Source: Candidatus Krumholzibacteriota bacterium
GTDB lineage: Bacteria > Krumholzibacteriota > Krumholzibacteriia > Krumholzibacteriales > WJIX01
DNA: 64,000 nucleotides
NCBI GenBank assembly: GCA_034520215.1
Contig: JAXHNR010000001.1
Span: 434,001 to 498,000 of the forward strand
Direction of reading: 5' to 3'
Under the pieces are notes generated by a model. The model was not told the DNA's origin. It ran no database searches and saw only the letters and a list, made by a program, of their open reading frames with translations. Of this stretch, positions 44,889-54,034 are shown piece after piece; positions within the stretch are counted from its first letter, which is position 1, and every line of letters starts with the position of its first letter. Both the position numbers and the translations under genes were made by a program.

Positions 44889-47093
44889 TTAATCGCGGTG
44901 GATTATTACAAGGCCGTCATATCCGTCCACGGTCAATCGGTCCCCGGTCCGCACAGCTCCGGTAGCGTTGGTAACTCCTGTCACACAGGGGAGCCCGTAC
45001 TCCCGCGCAATTATCGCTCCGTGTACGAGCATTCCTCCCCTTCTCTCGACTATGCCGGAGACCAGTGGTATTACGAAGGTCATATTCGGATCTATTGAAT
45101 CGCAGACCAGTATTTCCCCATCCCTGACATTGAAAAGATCTTCAGCCGATTCGATAACTCTCGCAGTTCCCCGCGCGATCCCTTCCCCGGCGGGCTGTCC
45201 CCGGAGCTGCCTTGCGGTAACATCCTTATCTCTCTCATCTTCAACCGCGGCTGAATCTACATTGGGCACGTAATCCGGATCTCGAAGAGCCCGTTCAATC
45301 TCCTTCGCGTCTCTACAGGCCGCAAAATCTCTACAGCGGTCTCCCATGCGTCTCCGAGCTTCATCAACAGCAAGGTTTAATGCTCTCTCGAACCTTCCCA
45401 GGTATATATTATCATCGTCTCTAAGCCGGTAGCTGTGCCGGGCGATATCAAGGAGCTCTGAGGCGAATCCCTTCTCCTCTTCGGGGAAGCTCTCGAGGAA
45501 CTTATCCTCCAACAGTTCCCTTTCCTCCTTATCTTTCAACCTTTTTCGAGTCTTCCTATCCGGACGGCCGCTAATTGCCAGCTCCCTGATCAAACCAAGG
45601 AGAGACTTTTTCTCATCGTCACATTTTCCGCCCTCACAGGAGAGCTTGCCAAATTTACCGATAAACTCTTCCAGCCGTTCATTTATCCCTCCGCCGAGAT
45701 CTTCCAGTTCTTTATCCCGAAGCCCGGGTATCTCTTTCAGCTCTCCTGCCAGTTCTTCAAGCATTCTGTTCCGCTTTACGCTCAGCGTCTCCGATGCTGA
45801 GAGAAGGTCCACGAATTCATACGGATCATCCGGTTTAAGCCGGTCGTTGTAGACTCTTCCGAACAGGCGTACACCGTGGGCGAAGGGGATGAATTCGTCC
45901 CAGTAGATCTTTTCCCATTTACTGTAAAGAGTATTCCTGCTCGAAATCTCGTCGGCAAGTTCACTGTCTCCCGGATTGGAAAGGTCTGTATCAAAGAGTT
46001 CATCAGCTTCGGATATCATCTCCGGCACAATATCGTTCTCTATTCGATCAGACATCTTCCTCAGAGTTTCGAAGCTTTTCCTCAGGCTCAGGTCAAAAGC
46101 CCGGCGATCATCCCCCTCCAGGATATCTCCAGTGGTTATCGGCCTGGATTGAAGAAGAAAAAGGGAATCACCCCGGATGGTCCACTCGACATCCTGAGCA
46201 GAACCGAATATCTCCTCAACCTGCAGGACAGTTCTGAATATCTCCTGCACCTCCTCTTCCGAGAGTGGGAGCATGGCTGCTTCTTCAACATCGACCTGTT
46301 CGAATCTTACCCCACTTCTTGCCGCCACCACCCGGCGGTCGTGCTCGGCACGTTCCAGAGTGATCAGATCCCCGGTTTTCCTGTCCAGCACCCACCGGTC
46401 GGGCTGTACTTCTCCGTCAACCATACCCTTGTTCAGGCCGAAAACAGCTTCTATCACACTCTGATTGCGATTATTGGGATTTCTTCCGAATGCCACACCG
46501 GACCGTTCCCCCTCGATCATCTCCTGAACCACAACCGCCATTGAACTATCCTTCTCCTCTATCCCCAGCTCTTTTGCGTATGCGAATACCGCATCCGACC
46601 AGAGAGAAGCCCATACGCTGACAAGCGCCTCCACAAAATCTTCAAAACCGCGGACATTAATCACTGATTCATGAAGTCCAGCGAAAGAACCCCCGGCTGT
46701 GTCCTCGAGAAGGGAAGATGATCTGACTGCCAACCCCTTATCCCCGAGCCAGTCTCCCATCTTATTCTCCAGAGCGGCCAGAATATCGTCCGGCACTTCA
46801 GACTTGAGGAAGGCGCTGCGTATACGAAGTGAAGCGTCCCACATCTCTTCCCAGCGCATCTCCTCCAGCGGCTTTCGGGCAGTCTCCATAACAATAACCC
46901 CTTCGAGCCCGTTATCCCGGATGAACTTCCGGTAGGCTTCCGAGGTTACACAGAACCCGGGCGGGACGGATATCCCGCTGTTAATAAGAACTGAGAGTGC
47001 GGCTGTCTTGTTGCCGCAAAGAGCGCTGATTCCAGCTTCCCTTGAATCAAGGGAGAGCACGTATCGATCCATCATATTTTTTTTAGTTTCCAT
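44889..47093 (-). CDS. PEP-synthase/rifampin-phosphotransferase-like protein without PEP-binding barrel
   Basis: A 734-residue protein. The N-terminal 330 residues are the PPDK/PEP-synthase ATP-grasp domain (CGNKTAALSVL, SVPPGFCVTSEAYRKF, VRSSSLLEDTAGGSFAGLHE and DVEWTI...LLQSRPITT). The middle 320 residues are charged and helical. The last 80 residues form the swivelling phosphohistidine domain with catalytic His in GGMLVHGAIIAREYGLPCVT. The C-terminal PEP/pyruvate TIM barrel is absent, so it cannot be a PEP synthase. The order ATP-grasp, middle domain, His domain is that of rifampin phosphotransferases and related unnamed enzymes. The phosphate acceptor is unknown. Confidence 0.8.
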   Translation of the reverse strand: METKKNMMDRYVLSLDSREAGISALCGNKTAALSVLINSGISVPPGFCVTSEAYRKFIRDNGLEGVIVMETARKPLEEMRWEEMWDASLRIRSAFLKSEVPDDILAALENKMGDWLGDKGLAVRSSSLLEDTAGGSFAGLHESVINVRGFEDFVEALVSVWASLWSDAVFAYAKELGIEEKDSSMAVVVQEMIEGERSGVAFGRNPNNRNQSVIEAVFGLNKGMVDGEVQPDRWVLDRKTGDLITLERAEHDRRVVAARSGVRFEQVDVEEAAMLPLSEEEVQEIFRTVLQVEEIFGSAQDVEWTIRGDSLFLLQSRPITTGDILEGDDRRAFDLSLRKSFETLRKMSDRIENDIVPEMISEADELFDTDLSNPGDSELADEISSRNTLYSKWEKIYWDEFIPFAHGVRLFGRVYNDRLKPDDPYEFVDLLSASETLSVKRNRMLEELAGELKEIPGLRDKELEDLGGGINERLEEFIGKFGKLSCEGGKCDDEKKSLLGLIRELAISGRPDRKTRKRLKDKEERELLEDKFLESFPEEEKGFASELLDIARHSYRLRDDDNIYLGRFERALNLAVDEARRRMGDRCRDFAACRDAKEIERALRDPDYVPNVDSAAVEDERDKDVTARQLRGQPAGEGIARGTARVIESAEDLFNVRDGEILVCDSIDPNMTFVIPLVSGIVERRGGMLVHGAIIAREYGLPCVTGVTNATGAVRTGDRLTVDGYDGLVIIHRD

Positions 47094-47116
47094 ATCGGCA
47101 AATAGGAAAAAACAAT

Positions 47117-47569
47117 CTATTCCATGGTAAGTTCCACAACTTCCTGGAACCTTCTTACCAGAATATATTTTCTTACATTTACCCTTATCAGCGATGTATA
47201 GGGAGAGTTTACGAACTGGCGCAGGTGAGGATTCCTTTTCAGGTAAAGATCTTTGAACTTCTCCAGATCACTGCCTTCGATTTCTTCCGCCTCTCCGAAA
47301 ACACTCACCGCCGCCGCTTTTCTGAAATCCTCCACACTGTTCTTACGGTTGTCCAGAAGAAGGGAAACCCTGCTGTTGGCCTTGATATTCCTGTATTTCC
47401 GGCTGTCCCGCCCGGTGATAAAGACAAAATTTCGCAGGTCCTCAGTGAAAGTGAATCCCACCAGGTTGCAGTATGGATACTCGGGACCCTCCGAGGCCAG
47501 GACCATCAGCTTCTGACTTCTCAGAAGTTTCCTTATATACTCTCGTATCTCTGAACTTTCGTCTGTCAA
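47117..47569 (-). CDS. Pyridoxamine 5'-phosphate oxidase-like FMN-barrel protein
   Basis: I chose TTG 47569 as the start (AAAGGGGG upstream), giving 150 residues; an upstream in-frame ATG would add 55 residues of hydrophobic, non-conserved sequence. The split-barrel pattern is LASEGPEYPYCNLVGFTFTE, then FVFITGRDSRKYRNIKANSR and VSLLLDN, as in general-stress FMN-binding proteins. Substrate unknown. It is 24 nt upstream of the PEP-synthase-like gene on the same strand, so the two probably form an operon. Confidence 0.75.
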   Translation of the reverse strand: MTDESSEIREYIRKLLRSQKLMVLASEGPEYPYCNLVGFTFTEDLRNFVFITGRDSRKYRNIKANSRVSLLLDNRKNSVEDFRKAAAVSVFGEAEEIEGSDLEKFKDLYLKRNPHLRQFVNSPYTSLIRVNVRKYILVRRFQEVVELTME

Positions 47570-47929
47570 CTGAATACCCCCTTTGCCCTGATATAATACA
47601 ATAAAGCAGCCTATTGCAACATAATAAATATAATTCATAAGCTGTAGAATATCCGTTGTTTCTTTGCTCTGCAGTAATAAGAAATTCAAATTTTCCCGGT
47701 AATGAGAGATCTGTCTACGGGATCCCTTCATCACGGCGATGTCGACTTTCGTTTCCTTTCGATCCCCTCCTGAGAGCTGTTGGGTGGAAATAATATAACA
47801 CTTATTATAAATAAATCTGGTTTATTTATTTTATCTATTCGGGCATACTTTACTTTTCTCTGATTATGAAGGTCTGTATGCTGTATTTCAGACGGTGGGA
47901 AGGGAGATGATACTATCAAATCCAAGTTA

Positions 47930-48379
47930 TTGGGGTTTGTACTGTGGGTGCTTGCGTCTCTGTCGGCGGGCTGGGTTGGATCCCGGTTCATGCCCGGTGA
48001 GTGGTACGCCTCTCTGGTGAAACCTTCCTGGAATCCGCCGGGTGCTGTATTCGCTCCAGTTTGGACGGTTCTTTACATTTTGATGGGTGTCGCCGCATGG
48101 TTGGTCTGGAAGAAGGAGGGGTTCTCCCGAGCTAAAGCCGCGCTGGTGCTTTTTATCAGCCAGCTGGTACTGAATGCGATTTGGTCTTATCTGTTCTTCG
48201 GGGCTCAACAACCCATGTGGGCATTCTTCGAAATCGTTCTTCTGTGGATCTTCATTGTGATGACCATGGTTAGTTTCTGGAGGGTGAGACCAGCCGCGGG
48301 GGCCCTGTTTATTCCGTATGTATGCTGGGTTGGATTCGCTCTGATTCTCAACCTGCAGCTGTGGCGGCTGAACAGCTGA
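47930..48379 (+). CDS. tspO: TspO/MBR-family membrane protein
   Basis: A small membrane protein of about 150 residues with five helices, rich in Trp. Signature stretches are KPSWNPPGAVFAPVWTVLY and LVLNAIWSYLFFG. TspO binds porphyrins and modulates stress responses. The first canonical start is TTG 47930, but no Shine-Dalgarno fits it. AGGGAG (47901-47906) is well placed for the in-frame ATC at 47915, adding IKSKL, the usual basic N-terminus. Either a rare start codon or a small frame error near 47907 (ATG in the next frame) could explain this. Confidence 0.88.
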   Translation: MGFVLWVLASLSAGWVGSRFMPGEWYASLVKPSWNPPGAVFAPVWTVLYILMGVAAWLVWKKEGFSRAKAALVLFISQLVLNAIWSYLFFGAQQPMWAFFEIVLLWIFIVMTMVSFWRVRPAAGALFIPYVCWVGFALILNLQLWRLNS

Positions 48380-48390
48380 AACGGAGAAGG

Positions 48391-48561
48391 ATGAGAAAAG
48401 CAGGATTACTGATTTCCCTGCTCATGATCTGCGCAGTTGGAGCACAGCCGACAAACAGCAAAAATCCAACTATTAATAAAATAACAAGCCGCTTCTGTAA
48501 AAATATTAGTTCCTCTTCAAAAAACACATCTAAACAGAATTATATAAATCTAGAAATATAG
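48391..48561 (+). CDS. Short signal-peptide ORF, probably truncated
   Basis: ATG 48391, preceded by GGAGAAGG at short spacing, encodes MRKAGLLISLLMICAVGAQP, a plausible secretory signal. It is followed by about 37 residues rich in Asn, Lys and Ser with no recognisable fold. Base composition drops abruptly after about 48460. This looks like the 5' end of a secreted-protein gene cut at a junction, not a functional small protein. It lies 11 nt after tspO. Confidence 0.35.
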   Translation: MRKAGLLISLLMICAVGAQPTNSKNPTINKITSRFCKNISSSSKNTSKQNYINLEI

Positions 48562-48586
48562 AATTATAGATTGCTACCTTTTTGAA

Positions 48587-48967
48587 TTATAAGAAATTCG
48601 TTTTTTTTCGTCTTTTGCTCTCTTTATCTTCGCGGGGGAGATCTGAAAAGGTGTTCCATGCTGATGAAAAATCTGTCTTTCTACTACCGGCGCCGGTGGT
48701 AAATATCTTGCCACTTTCTCTCTTTCCCATCTCCGGACTTTTCCCCTCTGAAATAGCTGTTCTAAGGAATATCGGTTTGATTGTATCGAAATAGTTTTCC
48801 CTGGGGGAGTGCCTGGCCACAATTCTTTCCACACTTCTTGTGGACATATTTTTTACTTCTTTTAAGAGTTCTTTATAATTCTCACTGGTTATAATCCCGG
48901 CTATCCTGGAGATGTTCGTCAGATTGATCTCTCCCCTGAGAAGCATATCCGCCGTTTCGGGAAAATC
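48587..48967 (-). pseudogene. C-terminal remnant of an HNH-endonuclease-type protein
   Basis: An open frame of about 126 codons follows an in-frame TAA at 48968-48970. LLRGEINLTNISRIAGIITS, then ENYKELLKEVKN and RSVERIVARHSPRE, matches the helical segment that precedes the HNH domain in many bacterial HNH proteins. No HNH Cys/His cluster follows, because the frame ends in KRRKKTNFL. Both ends are therefore lost. It sits next to the composition junction at 48.4 kb. Confidence 0.5.
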
Positions 48968-48970
48968 TTA

Positions 48971-49306
48971 AAAAATCTTTAAAAAATACCGGCAAATCGC
49001 TGATTCGAATCTGATCCTCTGTATCGTCACATTATTTGGAATTTAAAGTGCAGAATAGGTGACGGGTTGAAGTTTTGTTGAGCGGTTACCTTACAATTAA
49101 ATGCGGTATGAATAAAATATTAATTTTTATATATGGGCAAAATAGCTAAAGGGTAGTTTATGTGGAAGCGGGAGATATATAGATGGGGCGGACGCTTCGC
49201 GAGTTAAAGTATTAGATGAATTGTATGAATAAAGAATGTCTGAATAAGGTTTTAAGGGGTGGAGGCGCTGTAAGTTCCTTGCCATCAAGCGGCTTAGCTC
49301 ATCCGG
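48971..49306. other. Non-coding gap
   Basis: These 336 AT-rich nt lie between the HNH remnant and the zinc-ribbon gene. I see no ORF, tRNA, hairpin with T-run, or clear promoter in it. Confidence 0.4.
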
Positions 49307-49651
49307 TCAGGGGATATACAGCAGTCTTCCGCAGTTCTCGCACGTTAGAAGCATATCTGCCGAAGAGGAGGAAAAAAAGGATGTAGGTAGTTTAACAAAA
49401 CAACCAAGGCATTTGTCACCCGTAATAGGCAGTATTGCTACTTTATAACGTTTGGCAAGTTTTTCATACCGGTTAAGTATTGATGGAGAAACCTGTTCAG
49501 CCAGCTCGGAACGAGCCTTTTCCAATTCTTCGAGACCTGATATTTCAAATCCCATATCTTCAAGTTCCCTGGCATTTGATTTATCTTTCATTTCCCTGAT
49601 CATTATCTCAAGGTCCTGGAGCGCGATCAGGAGTCTGGAGTTATTTCTCAA
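49307..49651 (-). CDS. Coiled-coil protein with C4 zinc ribbon
   Basis: A 114-residue protein. The first 70 residues are a charged helical coiled coil, then CLGCFVKLP and CENCGRLLYIP form a four-Cys ribbon of the zf-RING_7/C4-type family, which is usually longer (about 230 residues). Related proteins are of unknown role, possibly nucleic-acid binding. Its start overlaps the ptsN stop by 4 nt, so translation is coupled. Confidence 0.75.
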   Translation of the reverse strand: MRNNSRLLIALQDLEIMIREMKDKSNARELEDMGFEISGLEELEKARSELAEQVSPSILNRYEKLAKRYKVAILPITGDKCLGCFVKLPTSFFSSSSADMLLTCENCGRLLYIP

Positions 49652-50139
49652 GTTTCATTACCTCCAAGGAGATTTATCAAGCTTTCAAAATCTTCAACTT
49701 CATGGAGTTTTTTCAATTTATCCGGTTGTTTGATTAGGTTTAAAAGGTCGCTCAGCAATTCAAGGTATGTTTCAGCGTCTCTGTTAGAAGGGGCAAGTAT
49801 TAGAAAGAATATTCGTGTAGGTTTACCGTCCAGGGAATCGAAATCCACACCGGCGTTGGATTTGCCGAAAAGAATAGTAAGTTCCTTGATTGCCAGAGAT
49901 TTACCGTGTGGAAAAGCAACTCCTTTGCCAAGGCCCGTGCTGCCGAGGCTTTCGCGGTTTTTTAGCATTTTCATTATAAGTTCTTTGTCTGAAACTTTTC
50001 CCGTTTTCTCGAGGTGCTCGGTCATTTCTTCGAGTATGGAATTCTTTTTTCTGGAACGCAGGTGGAAAAGACAAAGGTCATCTTCGAATAATGATATAAG
50101 TTTCTCAGATCTCATGTTTTCCTTAACTTTAGAACTCAT
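49648..50139 (-). CDS. ptsN: PTS EIIA-type regulatory protein (PtsN-like)
   Basis: A 163-residue EIIA-Ntr domain. The phosphorylatable His lies in GKGVAFPHGKS, preceded by RESLGSTGLG, the family signature, and followed by FFLILAP and a LLSDLLNLI helix. Such proteins are phosphorylated through EI-Ntr/NPr and regulate K+ uptake and sigma54-linked nitrogen or carbon functions; no ptsO or rpoN lies nearby. Start ATG 50139. First gene of a pair with the zinc-ribbon protein. Confidence 0.85.
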   Translation of the reverse strand: MSSKVKENMRSEKLISLFEDDLCLFHLRSRKKNSILEEMTEHLEKTGKVSDKELIMKMLKNRESLGSTGLGKGVAFPHGKSLAIKELTILFGKSNAGVDFDSLDGKPTRIFFLILAPSNRDAETYLELLSDLLNLIKQPDKLKKLHEVEDFESLINLLGGNET

Positions 50140-50264
50140 TTCTTCTAATTGTATAACAGGAAATAATATTTTTCACAAATGTTTTTTGTAATTTTTATGA
50201 ATATTATAATATAATTGAGTGGAGAAATGATAATATTTCAAAATATAACAGGTCAGGTATAGAT

Positions 50265-51209
50265 ATGAATGAAATAAAAGAGGGGTTTGTAATAAGAAAA
50301 AAAGGAGCTAATTATTATGTTGTAAGCGGGGGCAGGGAGGTGAAGTGTTTCCTTCGGGGGAAGTTCAGGATCAGCGGGGATCGTGATAGCGTAATTCCGG
50401 TTGTGGGTGATAATGTTAAATTCAGAAAGATTGGCAATTCAGGTTCTGATGATGCCGCGGGCCTTATATTATCGGTTGGCGCGCGTAAGTCTGTTTTCGA
50501 GAGAAGCAGTTCTTTCGGTACGGGAAGAAGAAAAATCCTCGGTTCCAATCTCGATTATATTTTTCTAGTACATTCCGTGACTGAACCTGATTTAAATCTA
50601 AGGCTTATTGACAGAATGATTGTTTCCGCTGAGCACGGTGGAATTGAGCCGGTGTTATGTATTAATAAGATTGATCTGTCAGATAATCCGGAAGCGCTAA
50701 AAAAAGAAATGAGCCCCTATATGAATATGGGATACGAGGTTTTATTCTGCAGTGTGCTGGATGGCAGTGGAATAGAGGAGTTTCGTGAAATTCTTGGGGG
50801 CAAGAGATCTTTGATGGCCGGCCCTTCGGGTGCCGGCAAAACCTCCATTATAGCCAAGCTTCAGCCTGAGCTGGAATTGAAGGTCGGCACTATAAGTTCA
50901 AAAACCGGTAAGGGGAAGCACACTACGAGCCATTTCGAGCTGCATCCGTTGAATTCCGGAGGTTATCTTGGTGACACGCCGGGAATAAGGGAATTTGGTA
51001 TTAATCATATTGAGAAAAATCAGTTGCAGCTTTATTTCAGGGATTTTAGTGATTTTCGGACAAGCTGCCGCTTCTCGACCTGTATTCATGACCATGAACC
51101 GGGCTGCGGCGTGAAGAAAGCCTTAAAAGATGGGCTGATTTCGGAAAGAAGGTATGACAGTTATATTAGAATGCTGAAGAGCCTATCTGGGAATCAGCGT
51201 GATTTTTAA
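50265..51209 (+). CDS. rsgA: Ribosome small-subunit maturation GTPase RsgA
   Basis: A 314-residue GTPase with circularly permuted motifs: OB-fold at the N-terminus, then G4 (NKID), G1 (GPSGAGKTS), G2 (GKHTTSHFEL) and G3 (DTPGIREFG), and a C-terminal zinc knuckle CRFSTCIHDHEPGC. RsgA assists late 30S assembly. Complete. Its 3' end overlaps the convergent kinase gene by 27 nt, so the two terminate inside each other. Confidence 0.95.
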   Translation: MNEIKEGFVIRKKGANYYVVSGGREVKCFLRGKFRISGDRDSVIPVVGDNVKFRKIGNSGSDDAAGLILSVGARKSVFERSSSFGTGRRKILGSNLDYIFLVHSVTEPDLNLRLIDRMIVSAEHGGIEPVLCINKIDLSDNPEALKKEMSPYMNMGYEVLFCSVLDGSGIEEFREILGGKRSLMAGPSGAGKTSIIAKLQPELELKVGTISSKTGKGKHTTSHFELHPLNSGGYLGDTPGIREFGINHIEKNQLQLYFRDFSDFRTSCRFSTCIHDHEPGCGVKKALKDGLISERRYDSYIRMLKSLSGNQRDF

Positions 51210-52895
51210 CCGCAGAGTTTCTTCGGCTTGCACTTCTACCTCGTTTTCCCATCTCATATACCCTTTTTTAACGAGTTTGACTCTATGCTCTCCGGATTCG
51301 ACGACCAGAGGAGAACTAAGCGGTGTTGTTCCTGTATATTTGCCGGCAATGAATATTTTAACGCCCGCTTGAGTGGAAAATTCAATTTTACCAGTTAATT
51401 TTCTCAGAGTAATTCTCCTTTTAGAGAGTTCGTCGGCTTTTACGGTTATAACCTCAGAGTAGTCCCGGTAATCTGCTCTCCTGATCAAAATCGTGTGTCT
51501 TTCGGCGCTGATTGATTTAGGGCCGAGTTGACTTCCGAAGATTTCCTGCTTTCCGTCTATGAAAATAGCGGCCTCAGGTCTTGTGTGAATATCAATAAAT
51601 CCTGTGGGATTTGCCGGAGCCGCGGGGGGCGCTTCATTCGTTTCGGTTATCTTTTCCGGAGTTTTGTTCCGTTCCATTTTTACAGCGTTTGTGTTACCGG
51701 GAGAATCAGAGTTAACCGCGGTTTTTTCAACTGCTGTTGAAAGCGGTTCTTCTTTTGTGCTGTTCGTGTTGTCCGTTTTCGCTTTGTTATTATCCCTGAT
51801 AGCGTCAAATATCTTGATCTGCGTACCGGCTGCTATATTAGAGGCGCCCGAGAGTTTCTCTTTTGAGGGCGGAGCCGGATTTTGAAAGATTGCTCTTTTT
51901 ACGGTTGTGTTGATTTTTGTTGCTATTCCGGGATAAAATCCGATAAGTACGAATCCGGCAATAACAGCCGCGATGGTAAGCGGCAGGGCTTTCTTCTTCT
52001 TAGATTTGTATTTAGTGCTTTCGTGCACGGCGGCACCTCTTTCTTTGAAGGCGTATTCCTTTAAGATAGCTTCGCTGGAGAGAATGGTCTTATTACTCAG
52101 AAGGGATTCTATTTTTTCAGCCATTTCTCCGGCGGATTTGAATCTGTTATCCGGATTACGGCTTATGGCTTTCATTACTATTGAATCCGTGTTCCTGCTG
52201 ATATCTGAAGAATTCTTTGACGGTATAGGCGGTGTGGAAGCGGGAATATTCTCAGCGGCGGAGGTGTAATTATTTCCGGGAAACGGCGTTTTTCCAGTGA
52301 GCATTTCATAACAAACTGCTCCCAGGGAAAAGATATCATTTCTATTATCAGGCTTTTCATCTATTGGGGGCTCTAAAGATAAACAGGAAGTTTCAAGCTT
52401 TGTTTCTGAGCTGGCCCGATCTATCCTGACGTTTCTAAATTCAGCCAGGCCGAAATCTGTTATTTTGATGCTGCCGTCTCTTTTAATCATTATGTTTGAT
52501 GGTTTTATATCTCTGTGAATGATTCCCCGCCGGTGGGCGAAGTCGAGCCCCCTGCATACTCGATGGGTGATGAGAAGAGATATTTTTTCATCGATACGGC
52601 CGTTCCTCCGCATGAGATCTCTGAGGCTCAAGCCGTCTATATATTCGGTTATTATAAAATATGTTTCTTTCACAGTTCCGGAATCTATGATTCTCACTAT
52701 ATTTTCGTGTTCGAGACTCGCGGCCGCTTTCACACACAGATCAACCCTGCGGGCAACCTCCGGACTGGACGTCAGTTCGGGATGCAGTTTTTTTACCGCG
52801 ACCTTTCTGTCGAGGGAGGTTTGAACAGCTTTATACAACACTGAGGTGCCGCCTTTAGCTATTGTGTTCAGTATCCTGTAATTGTGCTGGTCCAT
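51183..52895 (-). CDS. Ser/Thr protein kinase with PEGA repeats
   Basis: A 570-residue protein. The kinase domain (about 7-265) is intact: AKGGTSVLYKA Gly loop, VAVKKLH Lys, HRDIKPSNIMI catalytic loop, TDFGLAEF and a degenerate APE. One membrane segment (about 300-325) is followed by a Thr/Asn/Pro-rich linker and two PEGA domains at the C-terminus (GFIDIHTRPEAAIFIDGK and KIEFSTQAGVKIFIAGKYTG). It is a membrane kinase with an extracytoplasmic surface-layer-type sensor. It is followed upstream on the same strand by the phosphoesterase gene 5 nt away, which precedes it in the operon. Substrates are unknown. Confidence 0.9.
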   Translation of the reverse strand: MDQHNYRILNTIAKGGTSVLYKAVQTSLDRKVAVKKLHPELTSSPEVARRVDLCVKAAASLEHENIVRIIDSGTVKETYFIITEYIDGLSLRDLMRRNGRIDEKISLLITHRVCRGLDFAHRRGIIHRDIKPSNIMIKRDGSIKITDFGLAEFRNVRIDRASSETKLETSCLSLEPPIDEKPDNRNDIFSLGAVCYEMLTGKTPFPGNNYTSAAENIPASTPPIPSKNSSDISRNTDSIVMKAISRNPDNRFKSAGEMAEKIESLLSNKTILSSEAILKEYAFKERGAAVHESTKYKSKKKKALPLTIAAVIAGFVLIGFYPGIATKINTTVKRAIFQNPAPPSKEKLSGASNIAAGTQIKIFDAIRDNNKAKTDNTNSTKEEPLSTAVEKTAVNSDSPGNTNAVKMERNKTPEKITETNEAPPAAPANPTGFIDIHTRPEAAIFIDGKQEIFGSQLGPKSISAERHTILIRRADYRDYSEVITVKADELSKRRITLRKLTGKIEFSTQAGVKIFIAGKYTGTTPLSSPLVVESGEHRVKLVKKGYMRWENEVEVQAEETLRLKITLIPR

Positions 52896-52900
52896 TATAT

Positions 52901-53629
52901 TTATTCTCCCGTTTCCAGCCTGCTCGCGAGAATGCCGGGGAGTCCGGCGGCCAGTATCTTCCCCTGAGTCGGAGTAAAATCGTATTTCACTCGTCTCTGA
53001 TTTATTATTCCTCTGACAGTATCAAGTACGGTAAAACTGCCGGCGTTCATTCCGTCACGGGATTGTCCGACACTTCCCGTGTTTATTAAATAACGTTTCT
53101 TCGGATTGATATGGGTCAGTGTATTTCTGATGATTCTCGCTCCCTCATTTTCTCCATAACTTATAATTCCCGGAATGTGGGTGTGTCCGATGAAGATAAA
53201 TTTCTCATTGAAATGTTTGAATATTTTTGTCGCCTGAGAGATGTCAAGTATATATTCCCATTTGAGGGGAGAGAGGGGTGAGGCGTGCGAGAATATGCAA
53301 TCTCCATAATGGTATGCAGGTTCGTATTTTTTTAAAGCCTTCAGCTGTCTTTCGTTCAGAATATCAGATGTCCACCTGATAGATTCTCTGGCAACGGAAT
53401 TAAAATCGGCGGTGGATATCAAACCCGCGGCCGCCATGTCGTGATTCCCGCAGATTTTGATCTGAGCGTATTCTTCAACAAGTTCTATACATTTTCCGGG
53501 ATCCGCGCCGTAACCGACAACATCTCCAAGTGAGATTATCATATCGGGATGTATTGTTTCTGCCTCTTCGAGAATCTCTTCAAAGGATTCAAGATTCCCG
53601 TGTATATCTGAGAAAACAAGATATTTCAT
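52901..53629 (-). CDS. YfcE/MJ0936-type metallophosphoesterase
   Basis: I chose ATG 53629 because GGGAGG precedes it directly. The 242-residue protein has the complete calcineurin-like metal site: FSDIHGN, GDVVGYG, CGNHD, FSHASP and GHTHIP. Motif order matches the small phosphodiesterases (YfcE, Mre11-like superfamily); some act on cyclic nucleotides. The substrate cannot be predicted. It shares an operon with the PEGA kinase; its stop is 5 nt before the kinase ATG. Confidence 0.9.
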   Translation of the reverse strand: MKYLVFSDIHGNLESFEEILEEAETIHPDMIISLGDVVGYGADPGKCIELVEEYAQIKICGNHDMAAAGLISTADFNSVARESIRWTSDILNERQLKALKKYEPAYHYGDCIFSHASPLSPLKWEYILDISQATKIFKHFNEKFIFIGHTHIPGIISYGENEGARIIRNTLTHINPKKRYLINTGSVGQSRDGMNAGSFTVLDTVRGIINQRRVKYDFTPTQGKILAAGLPGILASRLETGE

Positions 53630-54034
53630 ACAACCTCCCGTCTCACAGTAAAACAAATTCTTATCTGTCGATACAGGTTGAATCCTCTCTTATCAGCATT
53701 TACGCATAAATTCATCTTTATTTACCGTAACACCTAATTATTCGGTATCAAAATGCTATTTTCCCTATGATGAAAAACGCAAGAAAAGTGCCAATACAAC
53801 AGGCCCTCGGGTTAAAGAAGGATTTACAGACTGTTTATTAATCCGGGGGCAAGTTGTTTGTCGTTTAGGCAGTTTCAGCTCTTTGATATAAAGGGCTTAT
53901 AAGAATGAGGGTAAATACCTATTCTTATTTTAATCTTGATAAATAGAGGTGTGTTTTGATACAATAATTATTGTTAAATGATTATATTTAACGGGATATT
54001 ATTGAGTTATATCTTAAGGAGGTTTTCAACAGTG
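53630..54034 (+). other. Intergenic region upstream of the cold-shock gene
   Basis: About 400 nt between divergent genes. Just upstream of the cold-shock gene is a perfect 14-bp palindrome, ACAATAATTATTGT (53961-53974), overlapping a TTGATA (53956-53961) that could be a -35. AAGGAGG at 54016-54022 is the Shine-Dalgarno. Nothing else is recognised. Confidence 0.45.

Noticed and set aside
47907..47930. ATG at 47907 as the tspO start
   Set aside because: It is in a different frame from the TspO protein, so it would need a frameshift; recorded only as a possible explanation for the odd start.
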